From NCBI RefSeq assembly GCF_002237555.1, contig NZ_CP022541.1, forward strand, positions 248,001 through 312,000: a stretch of DNA of 64,000 nt. Reading direction: 5' to 3'. Source of the stretch: Antarctobacter heliothermus (GTDB lineage Bacteria; Pseudomonadota; Alphaproteobacteria; Rhodobacterales; Rhodobacteraceae). The translations under genes were made by a program, and so were the position numbers. The notes beneath the pieces are model-generated. The model was given only the letters and a program-made list of their open reading frames with translations, was not told where the DNA came from and made no database searches. Positions 26,514-34,236 of this stretch are shown piece after piece (position 1 is the first letter of the stretch; every line of letters begins with the position of its first letter).

Positions 26514-28143
26514 GTAACACCTTCGGAATGTTGTTGATGTTGAGGCTATGATTGCCTGCGCAGCCCCCAAATAGCGCAGCAGGTGATCATAGCCGGGTCT
26601 CAGGTCCCTACAGTGGTTTTGCACAAACCACGCCGCAAGGGAGACCGACTATGACCGATGCCACTATTGCACAAACCGAGCCTGTTTTGGTTGCGATTGA
26701 TATCGCAAAGGCCCGCCATGAAGTCTTGATCGCTGTTCCGGGCCGAAAGCGCCGCCGCCGTTTGACCGTTCTCAACCAGCTCGACGAATTCAATCGATTG
26801 ATCTCTACACTCTCAGAGTATGATCGTCCTGTCCGCGCGGCTTTTGAGGCTACAGGCAATTACCATCGCGCTCTCGCTTACCGGCTTGGGGTGGCCGGTT
26901 TCGATGTGAAGCTGGTGTCTTCGGTCGCATTGGCGCGCACCCGTGAGGCTTTGAACAACAGTTGGGACAAGAACGATCCGAAAGACGCGCAAGTCATCCT
27001 GCATATGATGCTGATCGGGAACGAGCAGTTTTACCACGACCCAATGCTGAGCGGTACGAATGATCTTCAGGAGTTGTCCAAGACGCACGACATAGTCTCG
27101 CGCTCAAAGACGGAACTTTGGCATCGGGTGCTGACCCACTACCTGCCGCTGTATTGGCCCGAGGCTGACCGCTTTCATCGCAGCTCACGCAGCGATTGGT
27201 TCTTTGCCTTTCTCGAACGTTATCCTTCACCGCATTTCATCTCTGCCATGGACCAAGAGGCTTTCATTGCAGATGCTTGGGACGTGGTCGGCCGCAAAGT
27301 GTCAAAAGAACGTTTGCTTGCAGATATTTATCAGACCGCCAAGTTCTCTGTAGGCCTGCCAATTGCGCCGGACTCCGACGCTGCAAGGATGTTCCGTTTG
27401 GTCTTGGGTGAAGGGCGCGGCCTGATTGCCAAACGCAACGAGATTGAGGATCGCGCCGTTGAGCTTCTCAAGACCAACGACGACTATCAACTGCTAACAT
27501 CCATCCCAGGGATCGGGCCGATCAACGCGCTGACCATCCTTGCAGAAGCAGGCGATCTGCGCCGCTTTCGGCATCACCGCCAATTTTTGAAGTTCTGTGG
27601 GATGGACCTCGCAACGATCCAGTCGGGCACATTCCGTGGCCAAACCAAGCTCTCAAAATATGGGAATGCCAGATTACGCCGCACGCTCTGGATGGCCGGT
27701 CAGGTCGCCATCATGCAAAAGACCAACAGCTTCCGCGACAAGTTCGAGCGTTACATCGCCAAGGATCGTCAAAACACGCATTTACGTCGCAAGGCGTATA
27801 CCGCAATCGCCGCAAAAATGGCCCGCACCGTGCATGGGATAATAAACCGCGGCGAACCCTATCGTCCCTTCTTTGAGGGATGATTGACAGCAGAAGGACC
27901 TTTCTCTGTAAGGGCCGTAGAGGCGAGCATTCGACCTCGTAGATAATGTTCAGGCCTTCTGCTCAACGACCCGAAGATCTCGTCTTAAGGACGGTGAGAG
28001 CCGCAATAAGCGTACTCTGTGTTTGTTATGGGAGAGACATGTTGTTGACCAAAATGCCGAACTGACACACATTCGAACGTGCTGGAACGCTTCAGCATGA
28101 CAATGACCTGATGCCAAATCAGCCAATTATTCCGCGCATAGGA
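26514..28143 (+). mobile_element. IS110-family (IS1111-like) element
   Basis: Ends are set by the broken orfB: the left flank ends GGTCC (26509-26513) and the right flank starts GTTGTCGG (28144). About 1630 bp, no clean terminal inverted repeats and no obvious target duplication, as normal for the family. A 260-base noncoding end follows the transposase. Confidence 0.78.
26651..27883 (+). CDS. IS110-family transposase
   Basis: 410 residues. The N-terminal RuvC-like DEDD domain begins with LVAIDIAKARHEVLIAV and continues with KNDPKDAQVI; the C-terminal transposase_20 domain has LTSIPGIGPINALTILAEAG. Intact. The start MTDATIAQT is chosen because a purine-rich GGGAGACC precedes it and the N-terminal extension in the longer frame has no family match. 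Sits inside an IS3 orfB. Confidence 0.9.
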   Translation: MTDATIAQTEPVLVAIDIAKARHEVLIAVPGRKRRRRLTVLNQLDEFNRLISTLSEYDRPVRAAFEATGNYHRALAYRLGVAGFDVKLVSSVALARTREALNNSWDKNDPKDAQVILHMMLIGNEQFYHDPMLSGTNDLQELSKTHDIVSRSKTELWHRVLTHYLPLYWPEADRFHRSSRSDWFFAFLERYPSPHFISAMDQEAFIADAWDVVGRKVSKERLLADIYQTAKFSVGLPIAPDSDAARMFRLVLGEGRGLIAKRNEIEDRAVELLKTNDDYQLLTSIPGIGPINALTILAEAGDLRRFRHHRQFLKFCGMDLATIQSGTFRGQTKLSKYGNARLRRTLWMAGQVAIMQKTNSFRDKFERYIAKDRQNTHLRRKAYTAIAAKMARTVHGIINRGEPYRPFFEG

Positions 28144-28698
28144 CGTTGTCGGACCGTATGAACGACGGGATACCGCGCAGGATGAACAGGTCGCTCAAAA
28201 CGTCGATGACGTTGCCTGAGTTTAGCTTCCTGTCGACGCGGATCGCCAAGCATTCTTTGCTGTATTCATCGATGATGTTGAGCGTGCGGAACGCATTTCC
28301 ATCATCAGTGGGGCAATGCACAAAGTCATAGGACCAGACATGGTTCTGCCGTTCCGGCCGAAGCCGAACACACGACCCATCGTTCAGCCAGAGCCGCCCC
28401 TTCTTTGGTTGCTTCATTGGTACTTTCAGCCCCTCTCGTCGCCATAACCGTTCCACGCGCTTGTCATTCACTTGCCAACCCGCGTCTCTCAGCAACACCG
28501 CGATCCGACGATAACCGTATCGGCCATATTGCCTGGCCAACTCGATCATGTCGGCCACCAACAGGTCTTCGTCAGGACGTCCAACCGGCACTTTGCGTTG
28601 CGTGGATCGGTGCTGTTTCAGAACACGACAGGCCCGGCGCTCTGTGACCTTCAACTCAGCGCGAACACGATCAATGCAAGCGCGGCGGCGAGCGGGGC

Positions 28699-28977
28699 TC
28701 AGAAGTTTCCCTTTGCAGCTTCCGCCAGGATCAGCTTGTCCAGCGTCAGGTCAGAAACAGCCTTGCGCAGTCGCTCATTCTCTTTCTGTCGACGCTTCAG
28801 CTCCTTCAATTGATCCGTGCCAATCCCGCCGTACTTCTTCTTCCAACGGTAATACGTATGTTCAGTCACACCGATCTGCCGGATCGCATCCAGACGCGGC
28901 ATACCTTGCCCCGTTAGAACCTCAACCTGCCGTAACTTCGTGACAATCTCTTCGGGCTTGGGGCGCCTGTTCGCCAT
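28699..28977 (-). CDS. IS3-family transposase orfA
   Basis: 92 residues with a helix-turn-helix (IVTKLRQVEVLTGQG, IRQIGVTEHTYYRWKKKYGG) and a leucine-zipper end (LKRRQKENERLRKAVSDLTLD). Intact; it would be expressed as the first frame before a programmed shift into orfB, which is broken here. Confidence 0.9.
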   Translation of the reverse strand: MANRRPKPEEIVTKLRQVEVLTGQGMPRLDAIRQIGVTEHTYYRWKKKYGGIGTDQLKELKRRQKENERLRKAVSDLTLDKLILAEAAKGNF

Positions 28978-29026
28978 GTATTTCCTCCGTCTTCCTAAAC
29001 ATAGCGGAGGACCACTTCAGTGGGGG

Positions 29027-29250
29027 AAGACCACCGTCTCGCTCGCACTAACCCTGCGGATATTATGCAAATGGCTTGAAAAACTTCAGCCTAAATTTTC
29101 GCGACCACGAAAATGCACCCAACTCCTAAAGGTACCACCAACTTGTAGGATCAAAATGTCAAAAAAATCCTTTACCGAAGGCATTATGGCGCACTTCGAG
29201 GAATGCAAGTCTCACGCTTCCGATTCTGTCTTTGAACTTACTCTCTGCTC
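29027..29250. other. AT-rich spacer between two IS3 elements
   Basis: About 220 bases between the two IS3 elements. Codons could encode a short Lys/Ser-rich peptide on the plus strand but there is no recognisable family or ribosome binding site. Nothing else seen. Confidence 0.4.
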
Positions 29251-29326
29251 TGCCCCCTGACAACTGGACCGTTTGAAGCTGGAGTTTTCCGCTAAGTTTC
29301 CCTGGCTGGGAGAGGAGCGGAATCGC

Positions 29327-29593
29327 ATGAAGGCATCGAAGTTCACGGAGGCGCAGAAGGCCTTCATTCTGAAGCAGGGCGAGCAAGGAACGCCGGTTGC
29401 GGAGATTTGCCGGAAGGCCGGGATCAGCCAGGCGACCTACTTCAACTGGAAGAAGAAGTACGGCGGCCTGCTGCCGGACGAGATGCGTCGGCTGAAGGCG
29501 CTCGAGGACGAGAACACGCGGCTGAAGAAGATCGTCGCCGACCTGACCCTCGATCGGGAGATGTTGCAGGACGTGATCCGGCGAAAGCTCTGA
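29327..29593 (+). CDS. IS3-family transposase orfA
   Basis: 88 residues starting MKASKFTEAQKAFILKQGEQ: a helix-turn-helix (VAEICRKAGISQATYFNWKK) and a C-terminal leucine zipper. It ends RRKL, where a -1 shift would lead into the orfB frame. Differs from the orfA at 28699, so this is a different IS3 subgroup. Confidence 0.88.
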   Translation: MKASKFTEAQKAFILKQGEQGTPVAEICRKAGISQATYFNWKKKYGGLLPDEMRRLKALEDENTRLKKIVADLTLDREMLQDVIRRKL

Positions 29594-29991
29594 AGCTTGG
29601 GCGTCTGCGAGAGATCGTGACCGGGATGTGCGTCGACTGGGGCGTGTCGATCCGGAGGGCCTGTGGGGCCATCTGCTTCGACACGTCCAGCGACCACTAC
29701 AAGTCCCGGCGGACGCACCAGGCTGCCGTCGAAAGGCGGATCAAGGAGATCTGCGAGACACGCGTGCGGTATGGCTATCGCCGTGTGCATGTCCTGCTGC
29801 GGCGAGAAGGGTGGGTGATCAACATGAAGAAGACCCGTAGGATTTACAACGAGTTGGGGCTCCAGCTGCGCAGCAAGCACCCGAAGCGCAGGGTGAAGGC
29901 AAAGCTGCGGGAAGATCGCCAGGAGGCGGTCGGCCCGAACGATGTGTGGGCAATGGATTTCGTCCACGACCAGCTGGCCATGGGCAAGAAG

Positions 29992-30030
29992 CTCGCTCGC
30001 CATTGTTCTTGAACCAATGGCGCACAATGG
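29992..30030. repeat. Hairpin insertion 1 in IS3 orfB
   Basis: Extra 39 bp (13 codons) between KKL and ALTVVD. Stem CGCCATTG (29998-30005) / CAATGGCG (30015-30022) with TTC/GAA extending it. GCTCGC flanks both sides, a possible 6-bp target duplication. It introduces an in-frame TGA. Confidence 0.6.
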
Positions 30031-30274
30031 CTCGCCCTGACAGTGGTCGACACCCATTCGCGGCTGTGTCCAGCGGCCGATCCCCGCTTCACCTACCGCG
30101 GTGAGGATGTCGTGCAGATGCTCGAGAAAGTCTGCGCCAAGGTCGGCTACCCGAAGACCATTCGCGTCGACAACGGCAGCGAGTTCATATCCCGGGACCT
30201 GGACCTCTGGGCCTATGCGAATGGCGTCACCCTGGACTTCTCGCGGCCCGGAAAGCCCACAGACAACGGCTTCA

Positions 30275-30324
30275 TCTTGCGTCGGGGCCAACAGTCCCCC
30301 GGACTGTTGCCTGATCCCTCCTCA
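30275..30324. repeat. Hairpin insertion 2 in IS3 orfB
   Basis: About 50 bases replace the normal two codons between TDNGFI and FNSKLRT. Stem CAACAGTCC (30289-30297) / GGACTGTTG (30301-30309), loop CCC. Confidence 0.6.
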
Positions 30325-30410
30325 CCTTCAACAGCAAGCTCCGGACAGAGTGCTTGAACGCGCATTGGTTCATGAGCCTTGCCGACGCCCGCGAAAAGCT
30401 GGAAGATTGG

Positions 30411-30453
30411 CCCCTCCCGGCAGATTGCTTCGCAATCGCCTGCCGGGCAGTGG
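30411..30453. repeat. Hairpin insertion 3 in IS3 orfB
   Basis: About 41 extra bases between KLEDW and RHYNED. Stem CCCGGCAG (30416-30423) / CTGCCGGG (30440-30447), with an inner ATTGC / GCAAT pair around TTC. Confidence 0.6.
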
Positions 30454-30631
30454 TAGACATTACAACGAAGACCGACCCCATAGCGCGATCGGATATAACG
30501 TCCCGATTGCCGTGCATTATCCCGATGGCGCAACCAGCCCGTCATCGTGAGACAGCCGGGAAAATCCAGCTTCCGGCGGTCCAGGGTTGGGGAGCAGTGC
30601 ATGCGGACACCTCCAATATTTTTCGATGAGT

Positions 30632-30662
30632 GGAAAAATGGACGGCTCGCATCGAGCCGTCC
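30632..30662 (-). terminator. Rho-independent terminator
   Basis: Stem GGACGGCTCG / CGAGCCGTCC with loop of 3, followed on the minus strand by ATTTTTCC. It lies just after the stop of the small gene at 30671. Confidence 0.75.
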
Positions 30663-30670
30663 AAATAAAT

Positions 30671-30934
30671 TTAGTTATCCGAGTACTTTTTTGCCAAGTT
30701 TATAACTGTAGTCCGTGCTTTTGACTCACTTTCAGAGGACGTGATAACATTCATCAAGGATGCAATTTCCGCATGACTTAGAGAGCCCACGGATACTTCC
30801 GGGGCAACGGAATTGATCGTCCTCGCGATCCCGGAAGGTGTATCACCCGCAGTTGCAGAGACCGCAGAAAACGCCAAAATTGCCACCGTGCAAAAGTTAA
30901 CGGTTGCGATTTTTGTATTTTTGATCTTGCTCAT
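30671..30934 (-). CDS. Small exported protein of unknown family
   Basis: 87 residues: signal peptide (SKIKNTKIATVNFCTVAILA, cleavage near SATAG), then a short Ser-rich mature domain ending LAKKYSDN. GAGGA stands five bases before the ATG at 30934, which makes this start better than the in-frame ATG at 30952. Base composition is clearly more AT-rich than neighbours, so it may be a recent arrival. A 10-bp-period operator like those of the copper two-component genes lies 77 bases upstream, and a terminator follows. No family recognised. Confidence 0.68.
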   Translation of the reverse strand: MSKIKNTKIATVNFCTVAILAFSAVSATAGDTPSGIARTINSVAPEVSVGSLSHAEIASLMNVITSSESESKARTTVINLAKKYSDN

Positions 30935-31010
30935 TTTATCCTCACTTTTCAAGGGTATTTGTCTACTTGCACGATATAAATCGCATGCCGCTTATTGATA
31001 GTCCATGTTG

Positions 31011-31030
31011 TATTTGTATCCAAATGTATC
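31011..31030 (-). promoter_or_regulatory. Candidate response-regulator operator (10-bp direct repeat)
   Basis: Minus strand: GATACATTTG then GATACAAATA in tandem. Same pattern as at 3664-3683 and 16299-16318. Oriented toward the small exported protein gene (start 30934). Confidence 0.55.
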
Positions 31031-31034
31031 ACTA

Positions 31035-31460
31035 AAGATTGCGATGGCGATTATGGGGCAATGCAATAAGTGAAGTTTTGTCATGCAATGGGATGTGTTG
31101 CGTAAATCAGAGGGAAACCGGGATTCTACCATTCCCTGGATGGATTTATCCCACGATCTCTGTACCACGTACGTCGAGGCAAGTACGTCGAGGGCGGTGT
31201 AACCGTTCAGGACGGCTACGCAGACTTGGAGTTCGACAACCTGGCGATCGAAGTCTCGAGGCTTTTACCGCTGCCACAGAAGCTTCACGCAATGCATCTT
31301 TGTTTCGACGCGATTCTGGAGGTGATATTCGTGTATCAACACAGCGGAACCTGCTCAGGTCACACCGTTGACCTGAATGCTTTGGCAGACATGCGCATGA
31401 TGGCAAGCGCCTGATGAAGGCGGCGGTCCTTGTATAGTGCGTTCCGGACACGGAAGACGC
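31035..31460. other. Region without a recognisable gene
   Basis: Short frames on both strands have no family match. A 10-base direct repeat (TACGTCGAGG, about 31168-31193) occurs. A possible stretch on the plus strand reads GVTVQDGYADLEFDNLAIEV, but it has no start or domain. The right end meets the copA remnant. Confidence 0.35.
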
Positions 31461-31463
31461 GCC

Positions 31464-31608
31464 GATGCTGGCAGCGGGGGCGATGGCCTTGTGGTCGGTC
31501 TTTGTCCTGACCAACGCGCTGCGCCTGCGCCGCATTGCGCCTGCAATGTCCGAACGGGCCGATCCGGCCCGCATTGACGGGGCCCCGTTGGCCGCCCCGG
31601 CGGAATGA
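31464..31608 (+). pseudogene. 3' remnant of a second copA
   Basis: Translation [20 protein letters not shown], then LRRIAPAMSERADPARIDGA and ending LAAPAE. It aligns with the end of the copA at 22279-24642, and keeps the G5 run (in GAMAL) that is shortened there. Everything 5' of about 31464 is missing. Confidence 0.87.
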
Positions 31609-31624
31609 TCGAAAGGAGACAGCC

Positions 31625-31999
31625 ATGAACACCGGAGACGTCGCCCGTCAGTCGGGTCTTCCGCCCAAGACCAGCCGCTATAACGAGGACATCGGCCTGA
31701 TGCGCCCGCAACGCAGCGAAAACGGTTATCGCAGTTTTCGCGATCAGAACCTGCACAAGCTGGCCTTTCTCGGGCGGGCAAGGGTATTGGGCTTCAAGAT
31801 CGAGGATTGCCACACGCTGATGGCGCTGTACGAGGACGAGCACCGCGAGAGCCTTCAGGTCAAGGCCGTGGCCGAGGAGCACAGGCGCCAGATCGACGAG
31901 AAGATTGCGCGGTTGCAGTCCATACGTGCAACACTGGACACGCTGCTCCACGCCTGCGCTGGGACCATTGCCCCGACTGCCCGATCTTGCTCGCAGTGA
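31625..31999 (+). pseudogene. Decayed second cueR
   Basis: Starts MNTGDVARQSGLPPKTSRYN and is closely similar to cueR at 24653. A missing G in the run near the copper loop changes CAGDHRPDC into CAGTIAPTA, so both the second Cys and the C-terminus are lost. The recognition-helix end is also altered (KTIRFYED in the intact gene, KTSRYNED here). Probably non-functional. Confidence 0.83.
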
Positions 32000-32024
32000 C
32001 GCGGACAAGGCCTGACAAGCAATC

Positions 32025-32043
32025 GCGCCCCACGAAGGGGCGC
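32025..32043. terminator. Hairpin between convergent genes
   Basis: Stem GCGCCCC / GGGGCGC with a 5-base loop, between the decayed cueR and the CusF-like gene. Confidence 0.55.
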
Positions 32044-32053
32044 GTGCAGTTTA

Positions 32054-32341
32054 TCACTTCGAGAGTTCGGTGACGGTCAGTTTTCCGTTCACCCGTTCCG
32101 CGAGGAAGGTGATCTTGGCACCCTCATTCAGACCGTCGAGCATGGTCGGATCGGCCATTTCGAAAACCATTTTCATGGCGGGCATGTCGAGGTTTTCCAG
32201 CGGGCCGTGATCGATGGTGACCTTGTTCCACTTGGTGTCGATCTTGGTCACCGTTCCCACGGACATCGCGTGGTCGCCGTCCGCCAGCGCAGCCCCGGCT
32301 GCAAGGATCATGGCGGCAGAAACGGTCAAAAGCTTTTTCAT
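32054..32341 (-). CDS. Periplasmic CusF-like copper-binding protein
   Basis: 95 residues: signal peptide (MKKLLTVSAAMILAAGAALA), then the CusF_Ec beta-barrel pattern with VTKIDTKWNKVTIDHGPLEN, MPAMKMVFEM and GAKITFLAERVNGKL. The MPAMKM stretch holds the Met ligands of Cu(I)/Ag(I) in CusF, which passes metal to efflux or oxidase partners. Last gene of a minus-strand unit with the cupredoxin, oxidase and TolC genes. A truncated copy is at 25083. Confidence 0.9.
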   Translation of the reverse strand: MKKLLTVSAAMILAAGAALADGDHAMSVGTVTKIDTKWNKVTIDHGPLENLDMPAMKMVFEMADPTMLDGLNEGAKITFLAERVNGKLTVTELSK

Positions 32342-32365
32342 TTGGGATTTCCTTTGGGTTGAGGT

Positions 32366-32842
32366 TTAGTTGACGGTAAGTGCGCCGTGCATGCCGGCCT
32401 CGTAGTGGCCGGGCAGCGGGCAGGCGAATTCGAAAGATCCAGCCTTGGGGAAGGTCCAAAGGATGTCGGCCTCTTGGCCGGGCTCCAGCCGGACCGCATT
32501 CTGATCGGTGTGTTCCATTTCGGGGAACTTGGCCATAAGCTCTTTGTGCTCGGCATTTTCCTCCATCGTGTTCATGACGAACTCGTGGGTTTCTTCGCCT
32601 TGGTTGATGATGTGAAGGCGGACGGTTTTACCCGCTGCAAAGACCATGTCAGCCGAGGGTTCGAAGACGAAGGTAGCGTCTTTGTCGAAATCCTCGCGCA
32701 TGATCACGTCAATCGTGCGCGACGGTGCATGTCCGTGCATGGCGGGCATGCCGACGGCCATTTCGCCGTTGCCGTGTCCGGCGTCTGCCATAACAAGGGC
32801 GGGCGCCACGGTCAGACCCAGTATCAGAAGTGCAGTTCTCAT
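32366..32842 (-). CDS. Exported cupredoxin-domain protein
   Basis: 158 residues starting MRTALLILGLTVAPALVMAD. A His-rich linker (HGNGEMAVGMPAMHGHA) precedes a plastocyanin-like domain. Type 1 copper ligands are visible: His in EETHEFVM, then CPLPGHYEAGM (Cys, His, Met). It is about 25 bases behind the multicopper oxidase gene and 24 before the CusF-like gene. Probably buffers or delivers periplasmic copper. Confidence 0.88.
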   Translation of the reverse strand: MRTALLILGLTVAPALVMADAGHGNGEMAVGMPAMHGHAPSRTIDVIMREDFDKDATFVFEPSADMVFAAGKTVRLHIINQGEETHEFVMNTMEENAEHKELMAKFPEMEHTDQNAVRLEPGQEADILWTFPKAGSFEFACPLPGHYEAGMHGALTVN

Positions 32843-32868
32843 GAGCGCGTTTCTCCTGTGCTCTCGCA

Positions 32869-34236
32869 TCAGCTCTGCCGCACGCCGCCGCGCGGCGTGA
32901 TGACGGTTTTCGGGCTGGTGTTGCTTGCGTGTTCGGGCAACTCTCCCGTCCATTCGTAAGCCTGCGTTCCCGGTGGGTTCTTGTACCAGCCGGGATCGGA
33001 ATAATCGTCGGGCGCGACGCCTTCCCGCACCTTCACGACACTGAACATTCCACCCATTTCCAGCGGACCATACGGCCCCCAGCCGGCCATCATCGGAACT
33101 GTGTTCTCGGGGATTTCCATCGACATCTCACCCATGTCCGCCATGCCGGCCGTACCCATCGGCATGTAGCCCGGCTGCTGTCGGCGGATCATTTGCGTCA
33201 GCTTGCGCTTGTCAGCGCCGATCACTGTTGGCAGCTCGTGGCCCATGGCGTTCATCGTGTGGTGAGACTTGTGGCAATGGATTGCCCAGTCGCCTTCATG
33301 GATGGCGTCGAATTCATAGGCGCGCATGGCGCCCACGGGAATGTCGATAGAGACTTCGGGCCAGCGTGCGGTCTCTGGCACCCAGCCGCCATCGGTGCAG
33401 GTGACCTCGAAGTCATATCCGTGCATGTGGATCGGGTGGTTGGTCATCGTCAGGTTGCCGCAACGCACGCGTACGCGGTCACCTTTGTTGACGACCAGCG
33501 GGTCGATATCGGGGAAGATCCGGCTGTTCCACGTCCACATGTTAAAATTCGTCATCTCGGCGATGCGCGGGATGTAAGTACCTGGATCAATGTCGTAGGA
33601 CGCCAGCAGGAACGCAAAATCCCGGTCCACCGGCATAAACGAGGGATCGCGCGGATGGACGATGAACAGGCCCATCATCCCCATCGCCATCTGCACCATC
33701 TCATCGGCGTGCGGGTGGTACATGAAGGTGCCCGACTTGGTCAGGTCGAATTCATACACAAAGGTTTTGCCGGGCGGGATCGCGGGATGGCTGAGCCCGC
33801 CGACGCCGTCCATCCCCGAGGGCAGGATCAGCCCGTGCCAATGCACGCTTGTATGTTCGGGCAGGCGGTTGGTGACGTAGATGCGCACGCGCTCGCCTTC
33901 GACGGCCTCGATGGTGGGGCCAGTGGATTGGCCGTTATAGCCCCAAAGCCGCGCCATCATGCCATCGGCCATGATCCGTTCGACCGGCTCGGCGACAAGG
34001 TGGAATTCCTTAACATCATTGTTCATCCGGTAGGGCAGCGACCAACCGTTGAGCGTCACGACGGGGTTGTAGTCGAAGCGCTCCGTTGGTCTTGGCGGCA
34101 CCTGGGTATGAGGGCTATCGGTAAAGGCTGCCTCGGGAATATCGCGAAACCGGGTTTGCGCGGCCCCGGCATTGGCCAGCACGGCGCCCGCACCGGCGGT
34201 CAGCCCTGTGCCAAGTAATTGACGACGGTTCATCAT
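32869..34236 (-). CDS. Tat-exported multicopper oxidase (second copy)
   Basis: 455 residues starting MMNRRQLLGTGLTAGAGAVL. Copper motifs: HWHG (about 132-135), MYHPHADEM, HPIHMHGYDF, and HCHKSHHTMNAMGHE, the type 1/type 3 cluster. The sequence differs clearly from the oxidase at 19327 and has a late Met-rich segment (GTAGMADMGEMSME). This is a CopA-type periplasmic copper oxidase. It overlaps the TolC gene stop (ATGATGA) and is the third gene of the operon. Confidence 0.9.
   Translation of the reverse strand: MMNRRQLLGTGLTAGAGAVLANAGAAQTRFRDIPEAAFTDSPHTQVPPRPTERFDYNPVVTLNGWSLPYRMNNDVKEFHLVAEPVERIMADGMMARLWGYNGQSTGPTIEAVEGERVRIYVTNRLPEHTSVHWHGLILPSGMDGVGGLSHPAIPPGKTFVYEFDLTKSGTFMYHPHADEMVQMAMGMMGLFIVHPRDPSFMPVDRDFAFLLASYDIDPGTYIPRIAEMTNFNMWTWNSRIFPDIDPLVVNKGDRVRVRCGNLTMTNHPIHMHGYDFEVTCTDGGWVPETARWPEVSIDIPVGAMRAYEFDAIHEGDWAIHCHKSHHTMNAMGHELPTVIGADKRKLTQMIRRQQPGYMPMGTAGMADMGEMSMEIPENTVPMMAGWGPYGPLEMGGMFSVVKVREGVAPDDYSDPGWYKNPPGTQAYEWTGELPEHASNTSPKTVITPRGGVRQS

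Larger units (their letters stand above)
26220..28654 (-). pseudogene. IS3-family transposase orfB split by IS110
   Basis: The N-terminal part (28654-28144) runs from MKVTERRACRVLKQH through the first DDE Asp (YDFVHC) to IRSDN; the C-terminal part (26513-26220) resumes with GPEFVAQ and has the catalytic Glu region ENGYCESFNARFRDEFLNGE. The join RSDN / GPEF is exactly the second DDE Asp motif, so the target sequence can be reconstructed. Inactive as it stands. Confidence 0.87.
26191..29026 (-). mobile_element. IS3-family element, itself split by an IS110 element
   Basis: Terminal inverted repeats: CCCCACTTGAGTGGTCC at the left (26193 on) and the complement of GGACCACTTCAGTGGGG at the right (to 29025). 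It contains orfA (28699-28977) and an orfB broken by the IS110 at 26514-28143. Without the insert it would be about 1.2 kb, normal for IS3. No clear target duplication was found. Confidence 0.82.
29590..30550 (+). pseudogene. IS3-family orfB broken by three hairpin insertions
   Basis: Recognisable family order: GYRRVHVLLRREGWVINMKK, WAMDFVHDQLAMGKK, TVVDTHSRLCPA, YPKTIRVDNGSEFISRDLD, GVTLDFSRPGKPTDNGFI, FNSKLRTECLNAHWFM, HYNEDRPHSAIGY. Three extra hairpin-bearing segments interrupt it: after LAMGKKL (39 bp, brings a TGA at 30010-30012), after TDNGFI (net about 44 bp, frame change) and after KLEDW (net about 41 bp, frame change). See the three repeat entries. Confidence 0.87.
29251..30596 (+). 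mobile_element. Second IS3-family element
   Basis: Imperfect inverted repeats: TGCCCCCTGACAACTGGACC at the left (29251) and the complement TGCTCCCCAACCCTGGACC at the right (to 30596). OrfA is intact, orfB is disrupted by three hairpin insertions. About 1346 bp. Confidence 0.8.

Noticed and set aside
29998..30447. The three hairpins as transcription terminators
   Set aside because: They lie inside the orfB coding region, lack U-tracts, and interrupt a conserved protein alignment.
31226..31414. A short plus-strand frame before the copA remnant
   Set aside because: No family, no ribosome binding site, and low-complexity content; treated as noncoding.
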